From Luidia sarsii (taxonomy: Eukaryota; Echinodermata; Asteroidea; Paxillosida; Luidiidae), in the NCBI GenBank assembly GCA_949987565.1, contig OX465104.1, positions 1 to 64,000 on the forward strand: a stretch of 64,000 bases of DNA. The letters run 5' to 3'. The position numbers and the translations under genes are program-made. Below the pieces are notes generated by a model. It was not told the origin of the DNA, did not search any database, and saw only the letters and a program-made list of their open reading frames with translations. Numbering within the stretch: the first letter of the stretch is position 1; the number at the start of each line of letters is the position of its first letter. Shown one piece after another: positions 1 through 14,258 of this stretch.

Positions 1-3000
1 CTAACCCTAACCCTAACCCTAACCCTAACCCTAACCCTAACCCTAACCCCTAACCCTAACCCTAACCCTAACCCTAACCTAACCCAACCCTAACCCTAAC
101 CCTAACCCTAACCCTAACCCTAACCCTAACCCTAACCCTAACCCTAACCCTAACCCTAACCCTAACCCTAACCCTAACCCTAACCCTAACCCTAACCCTA
201 ACCCTAACCCTAACCCTAACCCTAACCCTAACCCTAACCCTAACCCTAACCCTAACCCTAACCCTAACCCTAACCCTAACCCTAACCCTAACCCTAACCC
301 TAACCCTAACCCTAACCCTAACCCTAACCCTAACCCTAACCCTAACCCTAACCCTAACCCTAACCCTAACCCTAACCCTAACCCTAACCCTAACCCTAAC
401 CCTAACCCTAACCCTAACCCTAACCCTAACCCTAACCCTAACCCTAACCCTAACCCTAACCCTAACCCTAACCCTAACCCTAACCCTAACCCTAACCCTA
501 ACCCTAACCCTAACCCTAACCCTAACCCTAACCCTAACCCTAACCCTAACCCTAACCCTAACCCTAACCCTAACCCTAACCCTAACCCTAACCCTAACCC
601 TAACCCTAACCCTAACCCTAACCCTAACCCTAACCCTAACCCTAACCCTAACCCTAACCCTAACCCTAACCCTAACCCTAACCCTAACCCTAACCCTAAC
701 CCTAACCCTAACCCTAACCCTAACCCTAACCCTAACCCTAACCCTAACCCTAACCCTAACCCTAACCCTAACCCTAACCCTAACCCTAACCCTAACCCTA
801 ACCCTAACCCTAACCCTAACCCTAACCCTAACCCTAACCCTAACCCTAACCCTAACCCTAACCCTAACCCTAACCCTAACCCTAACCCTAACCCTAACCC
901 TAACCCTAACCCTAACCCTAACCCTAACCCTAACCCTAACCCTAACCCTAACCCTAACCCTAACCCTAACCCTAACCCTAACCCTAACCCTAACCCTAAC
1001 CCTAACCCTAACCCTAACCCTAACCCTAACCCTAACCCTAACCCTAACCCTAACCCTAACCCTAACCCTAACCCTAACCCTAACCCTAACCCTAACCCTA
1101 ACCCTAACCCTAACCCTAACCCTAACCCTAACCCTAACCCTAACCCTAACCCTAACCCTAACCCTAACCCTAACCCTAACCCTAACCCTAACCCTAACCC
1201 TAACCCTAACCCTAACCCTAACCCTAACCCTAACCCTAACCCTAACCCTAACCCTAACCCTAACCCTAACCCTAACCCTAACCCTAACCCTAACCCTAAC
1301 CCTAACCCTAACCCTAACCCTAACCCTAACCCTAACCCTAACCCTAACCCTAACCCTAACCCTAACCCTAACCCTAACCCTAACCCTAACCCTAACCCTA
1401 ACCCTAACCCTAACCCTAACCCTAACCCTAACCCTAACCCTAACCCTAACCCTAACCCTAACCCTAACCCTAACCCTAACCCTAACCCTAACCCTAACCC
1501 TAACCCTAACCCTAACCCTAACCCTAACCCTAACCCTAACCCTAACCCTAACCCTAACCCTAACCCTAACCCTAACCCTAACCCTAACCCTAACCCTAAC
1601 CCTAACCCTAACCCTAACCCTAACCCTAACCCTAACCCTAACCCTAACCCTAACCCTAACCCTAACCCTAACCCTAACCCTAACCCTAACCCTAACCCTA
1701 ACCCTAACCCTAACCCTAACCCTAACCCTAACCCTAACCCTAACCCTAACCCTAACCCTAACCCTAACCCTAACCCTAACCCTAACCCTAACCCTAACCC
1801 TAACCCTAACCCTAACCCTAACCCTAACCCTAACCCTAACCCTAACCCTAACCCTAACCCTAACCCTAACCCTAACCCTAACCCTAACCCTAACCCTAAC
1901 CCTAACCCTAACCCTAACCCTAACCCTAACCCTAACCCTAACCCTAACCCTAACCCTAACCCTAACCCTAACCCTAACCCTAACCCTAACCCTAACCCTA
2001 ACCCTAACCCTAACCCTAACCCTAACCCTAACCCTAACCCTAACCCTAACCCTAACCCTAACCCTAACCCTAACCCTAACCCTAACCCTAACCCTAACCC
2101 TAACCCTAACCCTAACCCTAACCCTAACCCTAACCCTAACCCTAACCCTAACCCTAACCCTAACCCTAACCCTAACCCTAACCCTAACCCTAACCCTAAC
2201 CCTAACCCTAACCCTAACCCTAACCCTAACCCTAACCCTAACCCTAACCCTAACCCTAACCCTAACCCTAACCCTAACCCTAACCCTAACCCTAACCCTA
2301 ACCCTAACCCTAACCCTAACCCTAACCCTAACCCTAACCCTAACCCTAACCCTAACCCTAACCCTAACCCTAACCCTAACCCTAACCCTAACCCTAACCC
2401 TAACCCTAACCCTAACCCTAACCCTAACCCTAACCCTAACCCTAACCCTAACCCTAACCCTAACCCTAACCCTAACCCTAACCCTAACCCTAACCCTAAC
2501 CCTAACCCTAACCCTAACCCTAACCCTAACCCTAACCCTAACCCTAACCCTAACCCTAACCCTAACCCTAACCCTAACCCTAACCCTAACCCTAACCCTA
2601 ACCCTAACCCTAACCCTAACCCTAACCCTAACCCTAACCCTAACCCTAACCCTAACCCTAACCCTAACCCTAACCCTAACCCTAACCCTAACCCTAACCC
2701 TAACCCTAACCCTAACCCTAACCCTAACCCTAACCCTAACCCTAACCCTAACCCTAACCCTAACCCTAACCCTAACCCTAACCCTAACCCTAACCCTAAC
2801 CCTAACCCTAACCCTAACCCTAACCCTAACCCTAACCCTAACCCTAACCCTAACCCTAACCCTAACCCTAACCCTAACCCTAACCCTAACCCTAACCCTA
2901 ACCCTAACCCTAACCCTAACCCTAACCCTAACCCTAACCCTAACCCTAACCCTAACCCTAACCCTAACCCTAACCCTAACCCTAACCCTAACCCTAACCC

Positions 3001-6000
3001 TAACCCTAACCCTAACCCTAACCCTAACCCTAACCCTAACCCTAACCCTAACCCTAACCCTAACCCTAACCCTAACCCTAACCCTAACCCTAACCCTAAC
3101 CCTAACCCTAACCCTAACCCTAACCCTAACCCTAACCCTAACCCTAACCCTAACCCTAACCCTAACCCTAACCCTAACCCTAACCCTAACCCTAACCCTA
3201 ACCCTAACCCTAACCCTAACCCTAACCCTAACCCTAACCCTAACCCTAACCCTAACCCTAACCCTAACCCTAACCCTAACCCTAACCCTAACCCTAACCC
3301 TAACCCTAACCCTAACCCTAACCCTAACCCTAACCCTAACCCTAACCCTAACCCTAACCCTAACCCTAACCCTAACCCTAACCCTAACCCTAACCCTAAC
3401 CCTAACCCTAACCCTAACCCTAACCCTAACCCTAACCCTAACCCTAACCCTAACCCTAACCCTAACCCTAACCCTAACCCTAACCCTAACCCTAACCCTA
3501 ACCCTAACCCTAACCCTAACCCTAACCCTAACCCTAACCCTAACCCTAACCCTAACCCTAACCCTAACCCTAACCCTAACCCTAACCCTAACCCTAACCC
3601 TAACCCTAACCCTAACCCTAACCCTAACCCTAACCCTAACCCTAACCCTAACCCTAACCCTAACCCTAACCCTAACCCTAACCCTAACCCTAACCCTAAC
3701 CCTAACCCTAACCCTAACCCTAACCCTAACCCTAACCCTAACCCTAACCCTAACCCTAACCCTAACCCTAACCCTAACCCTAACCCTAACCCTAACCCTA
3801 ACCCTAACCCTAACCCTAACCCTAACCCTAACCCTAACCCTAACCCTAACCCTAACCCTAACCCTAACCCTAACCCTAACCCTAACCCTAACCCTAACCC
3901 TAACCCTAACCCTAACCCTAACCCTAACCCTAACCCTAACCCTAACCCTAACCCTAACCCTAACCCTAACCCTAACCCTAACCCTAACCCTAACCCTAAC
4001 CCTAACCCTAACCCTAACCCTAACCCTAACCCTAACCCTAACCCTAACCCTAACCCTAACCCTAACCCTAACCCTAACCCTAACCCTAACCCTAACCCTA
4101 ACCCTAACCCTAACCCTAACCCTAACCCTAACCCTAACCCTAACCCTAACCCTAACCCTAACCCTAACCCTAACCCTAACCCTAACCCTAACCCTAACCC
4201 TAACCCTAACCCTAACCCTAACCCTAACCCTAACCCTAACCCTAACCCTAACCCTAACCCTAACCCTAACCCTAACCCTAACCCTAACCCTAACCCTAAC
4301 CCTAACCCTAACCCTAACCCTAACCCTAACCCTAACCCTAACCCTAACCCTAACCCTAACCCTAACCCTAACCCTAACCCTAACCCTAACCCTAACCCTA
4401 ACCCTAACCCTAACCCTAACCCTAACCCTAACCCTAACCCTAACCCTAACCCTAACCCTAACCCTAACCCTAACCCTAACCCTAACCCTAACCCTAACCC
4501 TAACCCTAACCCTAACCCTAACCCTAACCCTAACCCTAACCCTAACCCTAACCCTAACCCTAACCCTAACCCTAACCCTAACCCTAACCCTAACCCTAAC
4601 CCTAACCCTAACCCTAACCCTAACCCTAACCCTAACCCTAACCCTAACCCTAACCCTAACCCTAACCCTAACCCTAACCCTAACCCTAACCCTAACCCTA
4701 ACCCTAACCCTAACCCTAACCCTAACCCTAACCCTAACCCTAACCCTAACCCTAACCCTAACCCTAACCCTAACCCTAACCCTAACCCTAACCCTAACCC
4801 TAACCCTAACCCTAACCCTAACCCTAACCCTAACCCTAACCCTAACCCTAACCCTAACCCTAACCCTAACCCTAACCCTAACCCTAACCCTAACCCTAAC
4901 CCTAACCCTAACCCTAACCCTAACCCTAACCCTAACCCTAACCCTAACCCTAACCCTAACCCTAACCCTAACCCTAACCCTAACCCTAACCCTAACCCTA
5001 ACCCTAACCCTAACCCTAACCCTAACCCTAACCCTAACCCTAACCCTAACCCTAACCCTAACCCTAACCCTAACCCTAACCCTAACCCTAACCCTAACCC
5101 TAACCCTAACCCTAACCCTAACCCTAACCCTAACCCTAACCCTAACCCTAACCCTAACCCTAACCCTAACCCTAACCCTAACCCTAACCCTAACCCTAAC
5201 CCTAACCCTAACCCTAACCCTAACCCTAACCCTAACCCTAACCCTAACCCTAACCCTAACCCTAACCCTAACCCTAACCCTAACCCTAACCCTAACCCTA
5301 ACCCTAACCCTAACCCTAACCCTAACCCTAACCCTAACCCTAACCCTAACCCTAACCCTAACCCTAACCCTAACCCTAACCCTAACCCTAACCCTAACCC
5401 TAACCCTAACCCTAACCCTAACCCTAACCCTAACCCTAACCCTAACCCTAACCCTAACCCTAACCCTAACCCTAACCCTAACCCTAACCCTAACCCTAAC
5501 CCTAACCCTAACCCTAACCCTAACCCTAACCCTAACCCTAACCCTAACCCTAACCCTAACCCTAACCCTAACCCTAACCCTAACCCTAACCCTAACCCTA
5601 ACCCTAACCCTAACCCTAACCCTAACCCTAACCCTAACCCTAACCCTAACCCTAACCCTAACCCTAACCCTAACCCTAACCCTAACCCTAACCCTAACCC
5701 TAACCCTAACCCTAACCCTAACCCTAACCCTAACCCTAACCCTAACCCTAACCCTAACCCTAACCCTAACCCTAACCCTAACCCTAACCCTAACCCTAAC
5801 CCTAACCCTAACCCTAACCCTAACCCTAACCCTAACCCTAACCCTAACCCTAACCCTAACCCTAACCCTAACCCTAACCCTAACCCTAACCCTAACCCTA
5901 ACCCTAACCCTAACCCTAACCCTAACCCTAACCCTAACCCTAACCCTAACCCTAACCCTAACCCTAACCCTAACCCTAACCCTAACCCTAACCCTAACCC

Positions 6001-6746
6001 TAACCCTAACCCTAACCCTAACCCTAACCCTAACCCTAACCCTAACCCTAACCCTAACCCTAACCCTAACCCTAACCCTAACCCTAACCCTAACCCTAAC
6101 CCTAACCCTAACCCTAACCCTAACCCTAACCCTAACCCTAACCCTAACCCTAACCCTAACCCTAACCCTAACCCTAACCCTAACCCTAACCCTAACCCTA
6201 ACCCTAACCCTAACCCTAACCCTAACCCTAACCCTAACCCTAACCCTAACCCTAACCCTAACCCTAACCCTAACCCTAACCCTAACCCTAACCCTAACCC
6301 TAACCCTAACCCTAACCCTAACCCTAACCCCTAACCCTAACCCTAACCCTAACCCTAACCCTAACCCTAACCCTAACCCTAACCCTAACCCTAACCCTAA
6401 CCCTAACCCTAACCCTAACCCTAACCCTAACCCTAACCCTAACCCTAACCCTAACCCTAACCCTAACCCTAACCCTAACCCTAACCCTAACCCTAACCCT
6501 AACCCTAACCCTAACCCTAACCCTAACCCTAACCCTAACCCTAACCCTAACCCTAACCCTAACCCTAACCCTAACCCTAACCCTAACCCTAACCCTAACC
6601 CTAACCCTAACCCTAACCCTAACCCTAACCCTAACCCTAACCCTAACCCTAACCCTAACCCTAACCCTAACCCTAACCCTAACCCTAACCCTAACCCTAA
6701 CCCTAACCCTAACCCTAACCCTAACCCTAACCCTAACCCTAACCCT
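1..6746 (-). repeat. Telomere, (TTAGGG)n on the minus strand
   Basis: The + strand reads CCCTAA over and over for about 1,120 hexamers, so the G-rich strand is the minus strand and position 1 is the physical chromosome end. The only irregularities I see are an extra C at 47-50, a missing C near 78-82, a missing T near 85-86, and one extra C at 6328-6331. Between about 90 and 6327 every hexamer looks perfect. TTAGGG is the telomerase product in vertebrates and many invertebrates. There is no gradual zone of variant repeats at the inner side. The array stops abruptly at 6746 against satellite DNA. Long open frames through it (alternating Gly-Leu or Val-Arg) are artefacts of the hexamer. Confidence 0.99.
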
Positions 6747-6753
6747 GAAACTG
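6741..6753. other. Telomere-satellite junction
   Basis: The last telomeric AACCCT (6741-6746) is followed directly by GAAACTG, which in the satellite normally lies six bases after the unit's own AACCCT (the skipped bases read CCAAAC, CTAAAC or CTGAAC). The shared AACCCT therefore sits exactly at the joint. This fits telomere addition or recombination using the box inside a satellite unit. The sequence alone does not show which. Confidence 0.85.
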
Positions 6754-6834
6754 CCATCCATCAACTCCTGCGACGTCAACCCTCTAAAAGAAACTGCCTT
6801 CCGTTGACTCCTGCTATGGCAACCCTCCAAACGA

Positions 6835-7648
6835 AAATACCCTCCGTCGACTCCTGCGACGGCAGCCTTCCAAACGAAACTGTCGTCTGTTGACTCCTGC
6901 GACGGCAACCCTCCAAACGCAATGACAACCCTCCAAACAAAACTGACGTCCGTCGACTCCTTTGTCGGCTACCCTTTAAACAAACCTGTCGTCCGTCGAC
7001 TCCTGCGACGGCAACCCTCCAAACGAAACTGCCTTCTGTCGACTCCTGCGACAGCAACCCTCAAAACAAAACTGTCGTCCGTCGACTCCTGCGACGGCAA
7101 GCCTCCGAACGAAACTGCCATCTGTTGACTCTTGCAATGGACACCCTCCAAAAGAAACTGTCGTCCATCGACTCCTGCGACGGCTACCCTCTAAACGAAA
7201 CTGTCGTCCGTCAACTTCTGCAATGATAACCCTCCAAACTAAAATGCCCTCCGTCGACTCCTGCGATTACAGCCTTCCAAACGAAACTGTCGTCTGTTGA
7301 CTCCTGCGACGGCAACCCTCCAAACGCAATGGCACCGCTCCAAACAAAACTGACGTCCGTCGACTCCTTTGTCGGCTACCCTTTAAACAAACCTGTCGTC
7401 CGTCGACTCCTGCGACGGCAACCCTCCAAACGAAACTGCCTTCTGTCGACTCCTGCGACAGCAACCCTCAAAACAAAACTGTCGTCCGTCGACTCCTGCG
7501 ACGGCAAGCCTCCGAACGAAACTGCCATCTGTTGACTCTTGCAATGGACACCATCAAAAAGAAACTGTCGTCCATCGACTCCTGCGACGGCTACCCTCTA
7601 AACGAAACTGTCGTCCGTCAACTCCTGCAATGATAACCCTCTGAACGA
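6835..7648 (-). repeat. 407-bp direct duplication (9x43+20)
   Basis: Two adjacent copies about 407 bp apart run from roughly 6835-7241 and 7242-7648. Each holds nine 43-bp units plus one 20-bp short unit. The same 407-bp spacing recurs elsewhere, for example between the short units near 23919 and 24325, and near 27520 and 27925, so it is an established sub-block of the satellite and not a local event. Ends are approximate because every unit resembles its neighbours. Confidence 0.75.
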
Positions 7649-8789
7649 AACTGCCCTCTGTCGACTCCTGCGAAGGCAACCCTCCAAACGACACTGCCTT
7701 CTGTCGACTCCTGCGATGGCAACCCTCCAAACAACACTGCCTTCTGTTAACTCCTGCGACGGTAACCCTCCAAACGAAACTGTTGGCCGTTGACTTCTGC
7801 GACGGCAACCCTGCAAACAAAACTGTTCTCCGTCGACTCCTGCGATGGCAACCCTCCAAACAACACTGCCTTCTGTTAACTCCTGCGACGGTAACCCTCC
7901 AAACGAAACTGTTGGCCGTTGACTTCTGCGACGGCAACCCTGCAAACAAAACTGTTGTCCGTCGACTCCTGCGACGGCAACCCTCCAAACGAAACTGCCT
8001 TCTGTCGACTCCTGCGACAGCAACCCTCAAAACAAAACTGTCGTCCGTCGACTCCTGCGACGGCAAGCCTCCGAACGAAACTGCCATCTGTTGACTCTTG
8101 CAATGGACACCCTCCAAAAGAAACTGTCGTCCATCGACTCCTGCGACGGCCACCCTCTAAACGAAACTGTCGTCCGTCAACTTCTGCAATGATAACCCTC
8201 CGAACGAAAATGCCCTCCGTCGACTCCTGCGACGGCAGCCTTCCAAACGAAACTGTCGTCTGTTGACTCCTGCGACGGCAACCCTCCAAACGCAATGGCA
8301 ACCCTCCAAACAAAACTGACGTCCGTCGACTCCTTTGTCGGCTACCCTTTAAACAAACCTGTCGTCCGTCGACTCCTGCGACGGCAACCCTCCAAACAAA
8401 ACTTACTTCCGTTGACTTTTGCGACGGCAGCCTTCCAAACAAAACTGACGTCCGCCTTCTCCTGCGACGGCAACCCTCCAAACGAAAATGTCGTCCGTCG
8501 ACTCATGTGACTGCAACCTTCCAAATGAAACTGTCATCCATCAACTCCTGCGACGTCAACCCTCTGAACGAAACTGCCTTCCGTTGACTCCTGCTATGGC
8601 AACCCTCCAAACGAAAATGCCCTCCGTCGACTCCTGAGACGGCAGACTTCCAAACGAAACTGTCGTCTGTTGACTGATGTGACGGCAACCTTCCAAATGA
8701 AACTGTCATCCATCAACTCCTCCGACGTCAACCCTCTGAACGAAACTGCCTTCCGTTGACTTCTGCGACGGCAACCCTCCAAACGAAAC

Positions 8790-9390
8790 TGTCGTCCGTC
8801 AACTCCTGCAACAGCAACCCTCCAAAAGAAACTGCTTTCCGTCTACTCCTGCGACGGCAACCCTCCGAACAAAACTAACTTCTGTTGACTTCTGCGACGA
8901 CAACCTTCCAAACGAAACTGTCGTTTGTCGACTCCTGCGACGGCAACCCTCCAAACGCAATGGCCACCCTCCGAACAAAACTGACGTCCGTCGATTCCTG
9001 CGATGGCAACCCTCCAAACGAAACTGCCCTCCGTCGACTCCTGCGATGGCAACCCTCCACAAAAAACTTACTTCCGTTGACTCCTGCGACGGCAACCCTC
9101 TGAACGACACTCCCTTCTGTTAACTCCTGCGACGGCCACCCTCCAAACGAAACAGCCTTCCGTCGACTTCTGCAACGGCAACCCTCCAAACGAAACTGTC
9201 GTCCGACAACTCCTGCAACAGCAACCCTCCAAACGAAACTGCCTTCTGTCGATTCCTGCTATGGCAACCATCCAAACGAAAATGCCCTCCGTCGACTCCT
9301 GCGACGGCAGCCTTCCAAACGAAATTGTCGTCTGTTGACTCCCGCGAGGGAAACCCTCCAAACGCAATGGCAACCCTCCAAACAAAACTG
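8790..9390 (-). repeat. Variant block shared, inverted, with 56.7-57.3 kb
   Basis: Reverse-complemented, this stretch matches about 56.72-57.26 kb, including rare variants seen almost nowhere else: a unit with AAAAAACTTACTTCC, one with GAACGACACTCCCTTC, one with GAAACAGCCTTCCG, and TTTCCCTC in place of TTGCCGTC. A related, more diverged version lies at about 62.2-62.5 kb. The block therefore identifies homologous positions in the two oppositely oriented arrays. Confidence 0.8.
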
Positions 9391-10074
9391 ACGTCCGTCG
9401 ACTCCTGTGTCGGCAACCCTTTAAACAAACCTGTCGTCCGTCGACTCTTGCGACGGCAACCCTCGAAACGAAACTGCCTTCAGTTTACTCTTGCAACGGA
9501 CACCCTCCAAAAGAAACTGTCGTCCATCGACTCATGTGACGGCAACCTTCCAAATGAAACTGTCATCCATCGACTCCTGCGACGTCAACCCTCTAAACGA
9601 AACTGCCTTCCGTTGACTCCTGAGACGACAACCCTCCAAACGAAAATGCCCTCCGTCGACTCCTGCGACGGTAGCCTTCCAAACGAAACTGTCGTCTGTT
9701 GACTCCTGCGACGGCAACCCTCCAAACGCAATGGCAACCCTCCAATCAAAACTGACGTCCGTCGAATCCTTTGTCGGCAACCCTTTAAACAAACCTGTCG
9801 GCCGTCGACTCCTGCGACGTCAACCCTCTAAACGAAACTGCCTTCCGTTGACTCCTGAGACGACAACCCTCCAAACGAAAATGCCCTCCGTCGACTCCTG
9901 CGACGGCAGCCTTCCAAACGAAACTGTCGTCTGTTGACTCCTGCGACGGCAACTCTCCAAATGCAATAGCAACCCTCCAAACAAAACTGACGTCCGTCGA
10001 CTCCTTTGTCGGCAACCCTCAAAACAAAACTCTCGTCCGTCGACTCCTGCGACGGCAAGCCTCCAAACGAAACT

Positions 10075-12138
10075 GCCATCTTTTGACTCTTGCAATGGAC
10101 ACCCTCTAAACGAAACTGTCGTCCATCGACTCCTGCAATGATAACCCTCTGAACGAAACTGCCCTCTGTCGACTCCTGCGAAGGCAACCCTCCAAACGAA
10201 ACTGCCTTCTGTCAACTCCTGTGACGGCAACCCTCCAAACGAAACTGTCGTCCATCAACTCCTGCAATGATAACCCTCTGAACGAAACTGCCCTCTGTCG
10301 ACTCCTGCGAAGGCAACCTTCCAAACGAAACTGCCTGCTGTCAACTCCTGTGAGGGCAACCCTCCAAACGACACTGCCTTCTGTCGACTCCTGCGATGGC
10401 AACCCTCCAAACAACACTGCCTTCTGTTAACTCCTGCGACGGTAACCCTCCAAACGAAACTGTCGTCCGTCGACTCCTGCGACGTCAACCCTCCAAACAA
10501 AACTTACTTCCGTTGACTTCTGCGACGGCAACCTTCCAAACAAAACTGACGTCCGCCTTCTCCTGCGACGGCAACCCTCCAAACGAAAATGTCGTCCGTC
10601 GACTCATGTGACGGCAACCTTCCAAATGAAACTGTCATCCATCAACTCCTGCGACGTCAACCCTCTAAACGAAACTGCCTTCCGTTGACTCCTGATATGG
10701 CAACCCTCCAAACGAAAATGCCCTCCGTCGACTCCTGCGACGGCAGCCTACCAAACGAAACTGCCATCTTTTGACTCTTGCAATGGACACCCTCTAAACG
10801 AAACTGTCGTCCATCGACTCCTGCAATGATAACCCTCTGAACGAAACTGCCCTCTGTCGACTCCTGCGAAGGCAACCCTCCAAACGAAACTGCCTTCTGT
10901 CAACTCCTGTGACGGCAACCCTCCAAACGAAACTGTCGTCCATCAACTCCTGCAATGATAACCCTCTGAACGAAACTGCCCTCTGTCGACTCCTGCGAAG
11001 GCAACCTTCCAAACGAAACTGCCTGCTGTCAACTCCTGTGAGGGCAACCCTCCAAACGACACTGCCTTCTGTCGACTCCTGCGATGGCAACCCTCCAAAC
11101 AACACTGCCTTCTGTTAACTCCTGCGACGGTAACCCTCCAAACGAAACTGTCGTCCGTCGACTCCTGCGACGTCAACCCTCCAAACAAAACTTACTTCCG
11201 TTGACTTCTGCGACGGCAACCTTCCAAACAAAACTGACGTCCGCCTTCTCCTGCGACGGCAACCCTCCAAACGAAAATGTCGTCCGTCGACTCATGTGAC
11301 GGCAACCTTCCAAATGAAACTGTCATCCATCAACTCCTGCGACGTCAACCCTCTAAACGAAACTGCCTTCCGTTGACTCCTGATATGGCAACCCTCCAAA
11401 CGAAAATGCCCTCCGTCGACTCCTGCGACGGCAGCCTACCAAACGAAACTGCCATCTTTTGACTCTTGCAATGGACACCCTCTAAACGAAACTGTCGTCC
11501 ATCGACTCCTGCAATGATAACCCTCTGAACGAAACTGCCCTCTGTCGACTCCTGCGAAGGCAACCCTCCAAACGAAACTGCCTTCTGTCAACTCCTGTGA
11601 CGGCAACCCTCCAAACGAAACTGTCGTCCATCAACTCCTGCAATGATAACCCTCTGAACGAAACTACCCTCTGTCGACTCCTACGAAGGCAACCTTCCAA
11701 ACGAAACTGCCTGCTGTCAACTCCTGTGAGGGCAACCCTCCAAACGACACTGCCTTCTGTCGACTCCTGCGATGGCAACCCTCCAAACAACACTGCCTTC
11801 TGTTAACTCCTGCGACGGTAACCCTCCAAACGAAACTGTCGTCCGTCGACTCCTGCGACGTCAACCCTCCAAACAAAACTTACTTCCGTTGACTTCTGCG
11901 ACGGCAACCTTCCAAACAAAACTGACGTCCGCCTTCTCCTGCGACGGCAACCCTCCAAATGAAAATGTCGTCCGTCGACTCATGTGACGGCAACCTTCCA
12001 AATGAAACTGTCATCCATCAACTCCTGCGACGTCAACCCTCTAAACGAAACTGCCTTCCGTGACTCCTGATATGGCAACCCTCCAAACGAAAATGCCCTC
12101 CGTCGACTCCTGCGACGGCAGCCTACCAAACGAAACTG
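10075..12138 (-). repeat. Three tandem copies of a 688-bp block (16x43)
   Basis: The motif GAAACTGCCATCTTTTGACTC ends its GCCATC at 10080, 10768 and 11456, exactly 688 bp apart. 688 is 16 units of 43 bp with no short unit. The three copies are almost identical. Copy 3 has a few private changes, such as AAACTACCC for AAACTGCCC near 11663 and a one-base deletion in CCGTGACTCC near 12060. The sequence leaves the pattern after about 12138, where GCCATC is replaced by TCGTC. Confidence 0.92.
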
Positions 12139-14258
12139 TCGTCTGTTGACTCCTGCGACGGCAACCCTCCAAACGCAATGGCAACCCTCCAAAACAAAAC
12201 TGACGTCCGTCGACTCCTTTGTTGGCAACCCTTTAAACAAACCTGTCGTCCGTCGACTCTTGCGACGGCAACCCTCCAAACAAAACTTACTTCCGTTGAT
12301 TTCTGCGACGGCAGCCTTCCAAACAAAACTGTCGTCCGCCTTCTCCTGCGACGGCAACCCTCCAAACGAAAATGTCGTCCGTCGACTCATGTGACGGCAA
12401 CCTTTCAAATGAAACTGTCATCCATCAACTCCTGCGACGTCAACCCTCTAAACGAAACTGCCTTCCGTTGACTCCTGCTATGGCAACCCTCCAAACGAAA
12501 ATGCCCTCCGTCGACTCCTGCGACGGCAGCCTTCCAAACGAAACTGTCGTCTGTTGACTCCTGCGACGGCAACCCTCCAAACGCAATGGCAACCCTCCAA
12601 ACAAAACTGACGTCCGTCGACTCCTTTGTCGGCTACCCTTTAAACAAACCTGTCGTCCGTCGACTCCTGCGACGGCAACCCTCCAAACAAAACTTACTTC
12701 CGTTGATTTCTGCGACGGCAGCCTTCCAAACAAAACTGACGTCCGCCTTCTCCTGCGACGGCAAGCCTCCGAACGAAACTGCCATCTGTTGACTCTTGCA
12801 ATGGACACCCTCCAAAAGAAACTGTCGTCCATCGACTCCTGCGACGGCTACCCTCTAAACGAAACTGTCGTCCGTCAACTTCTGCAATGATAACCCTCCA
12901 AACGAAAATGCCCTCCGTCGACTCCTGCGATTGCAGCCTTCCAAACGAAACTGTCGTCTGTTGACTCCTGCGACGGCAACCCTCCAAACGCAATGGCAAC
13001 CCTCCAAACAAAACTGACGTCCGTCGACTCCTTTGTCGGCTACCCTTTAAACAAACCTGTCGTCCGTCGACTCCTGCGACGGCAACCCTCCAAACGAAAC
13101 TGCCTTCTGTCGACTCCTGCGACAGCAACCCTCAAAACAAAACTGTCGTCCGTCGACTCCTGCGACGGCAAGCCTCCGAACGAAACTGCCATCTGTTGAC
13201 TCTTGCAATGGACACCCTCCAAAAGAAACTGTCGTCCATCGACTCCTGCGACGGCTACCCTCTAAACGAAACTGTCGTCCGTCAACTCCTGCAATGATAA
13301 CCCTCTGAACGAAACTGCCCTCTGTCGACTCCTGCGAAGGCAACCCTCCAAACGACACTGCCTTCTGTCGACTCCTGCGATGGCAACCCTCCAAACAACA
13401 CTGCCTTCTGTTAACTCCTGCGACGGTAACCCTCCAAACGAAACTGTTGGCCGTTGACTTCTGCGACGGCAAACCTGCAAACAAAACTGTTGTCCGTCGA
13501 CTCCTGCGACGGCAACCCTCCAAACAAAACTGTCGTCCGTTGACTTCTGCGACGGCAACCCTCCAAATGAAAATGTCGTCCGTCGACTCATGTGACGGCA
13601 ACCTTCCAAATGAAACTGTCATTCATCAACTCCTGCGACGTCAACCCTCTAAACGAAACCGCCTTCCGTTGACTCCTGCTATGGCAACCCTCGAAACGAA
13701 AATGCTCTCCGTCGACTCCTGCGACGGCAGCCTACCAAACGAAACTGTCGTCTGTTGACTCCTGCGACGGCAACCCTCCAAACGCAATGGCAACCCTCCA
13801 AACAAAACTGGCGTCCGTCGACTCCTTTGTCGGCAACCCTTTAAACAAACCTGTCGTCCGTCGACTCCTGCAACGGCAATCCTCCAAACAAAACTTACTT
13901 CCGTTGACTTTTGCGACGGCAGCCTTCCAAACAAAACTGACGTCCGCCTTCTCCTGCGACGGCAACCCTCCAAACGAAAATGTCGTCCGTCGACTCATGT
14001 GACGGCAACCTTCCAAATGAAACTGTCATCCATCAACTCCTGCGACGTCAACCCTCTGAACGAAACTGCCTTCCGTTGACTCCTGCTATGGCAACCCTCC
14101 AAACGAAAATGCCCTCCGTCGACTCCTGCGACGGCAGCCTACCAAACGAAACTGTCGTCTGTTGACTGATGTGACGGCAACCTTCCAAATGAAACTGTCA
14201 TCCATCAACTCCTCCGACGTCAACCCTCTGAACGAAACTGCCTTCCGTTGACTCCTGA

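Noticed and set aside
74..6757. A 2,227-residue open frame on the minus strand
   Set aside because: It is the telomeric hexamer read as Gly-Leu and then Val-Arg, changing at the extra C near 6328. It is not a gene.
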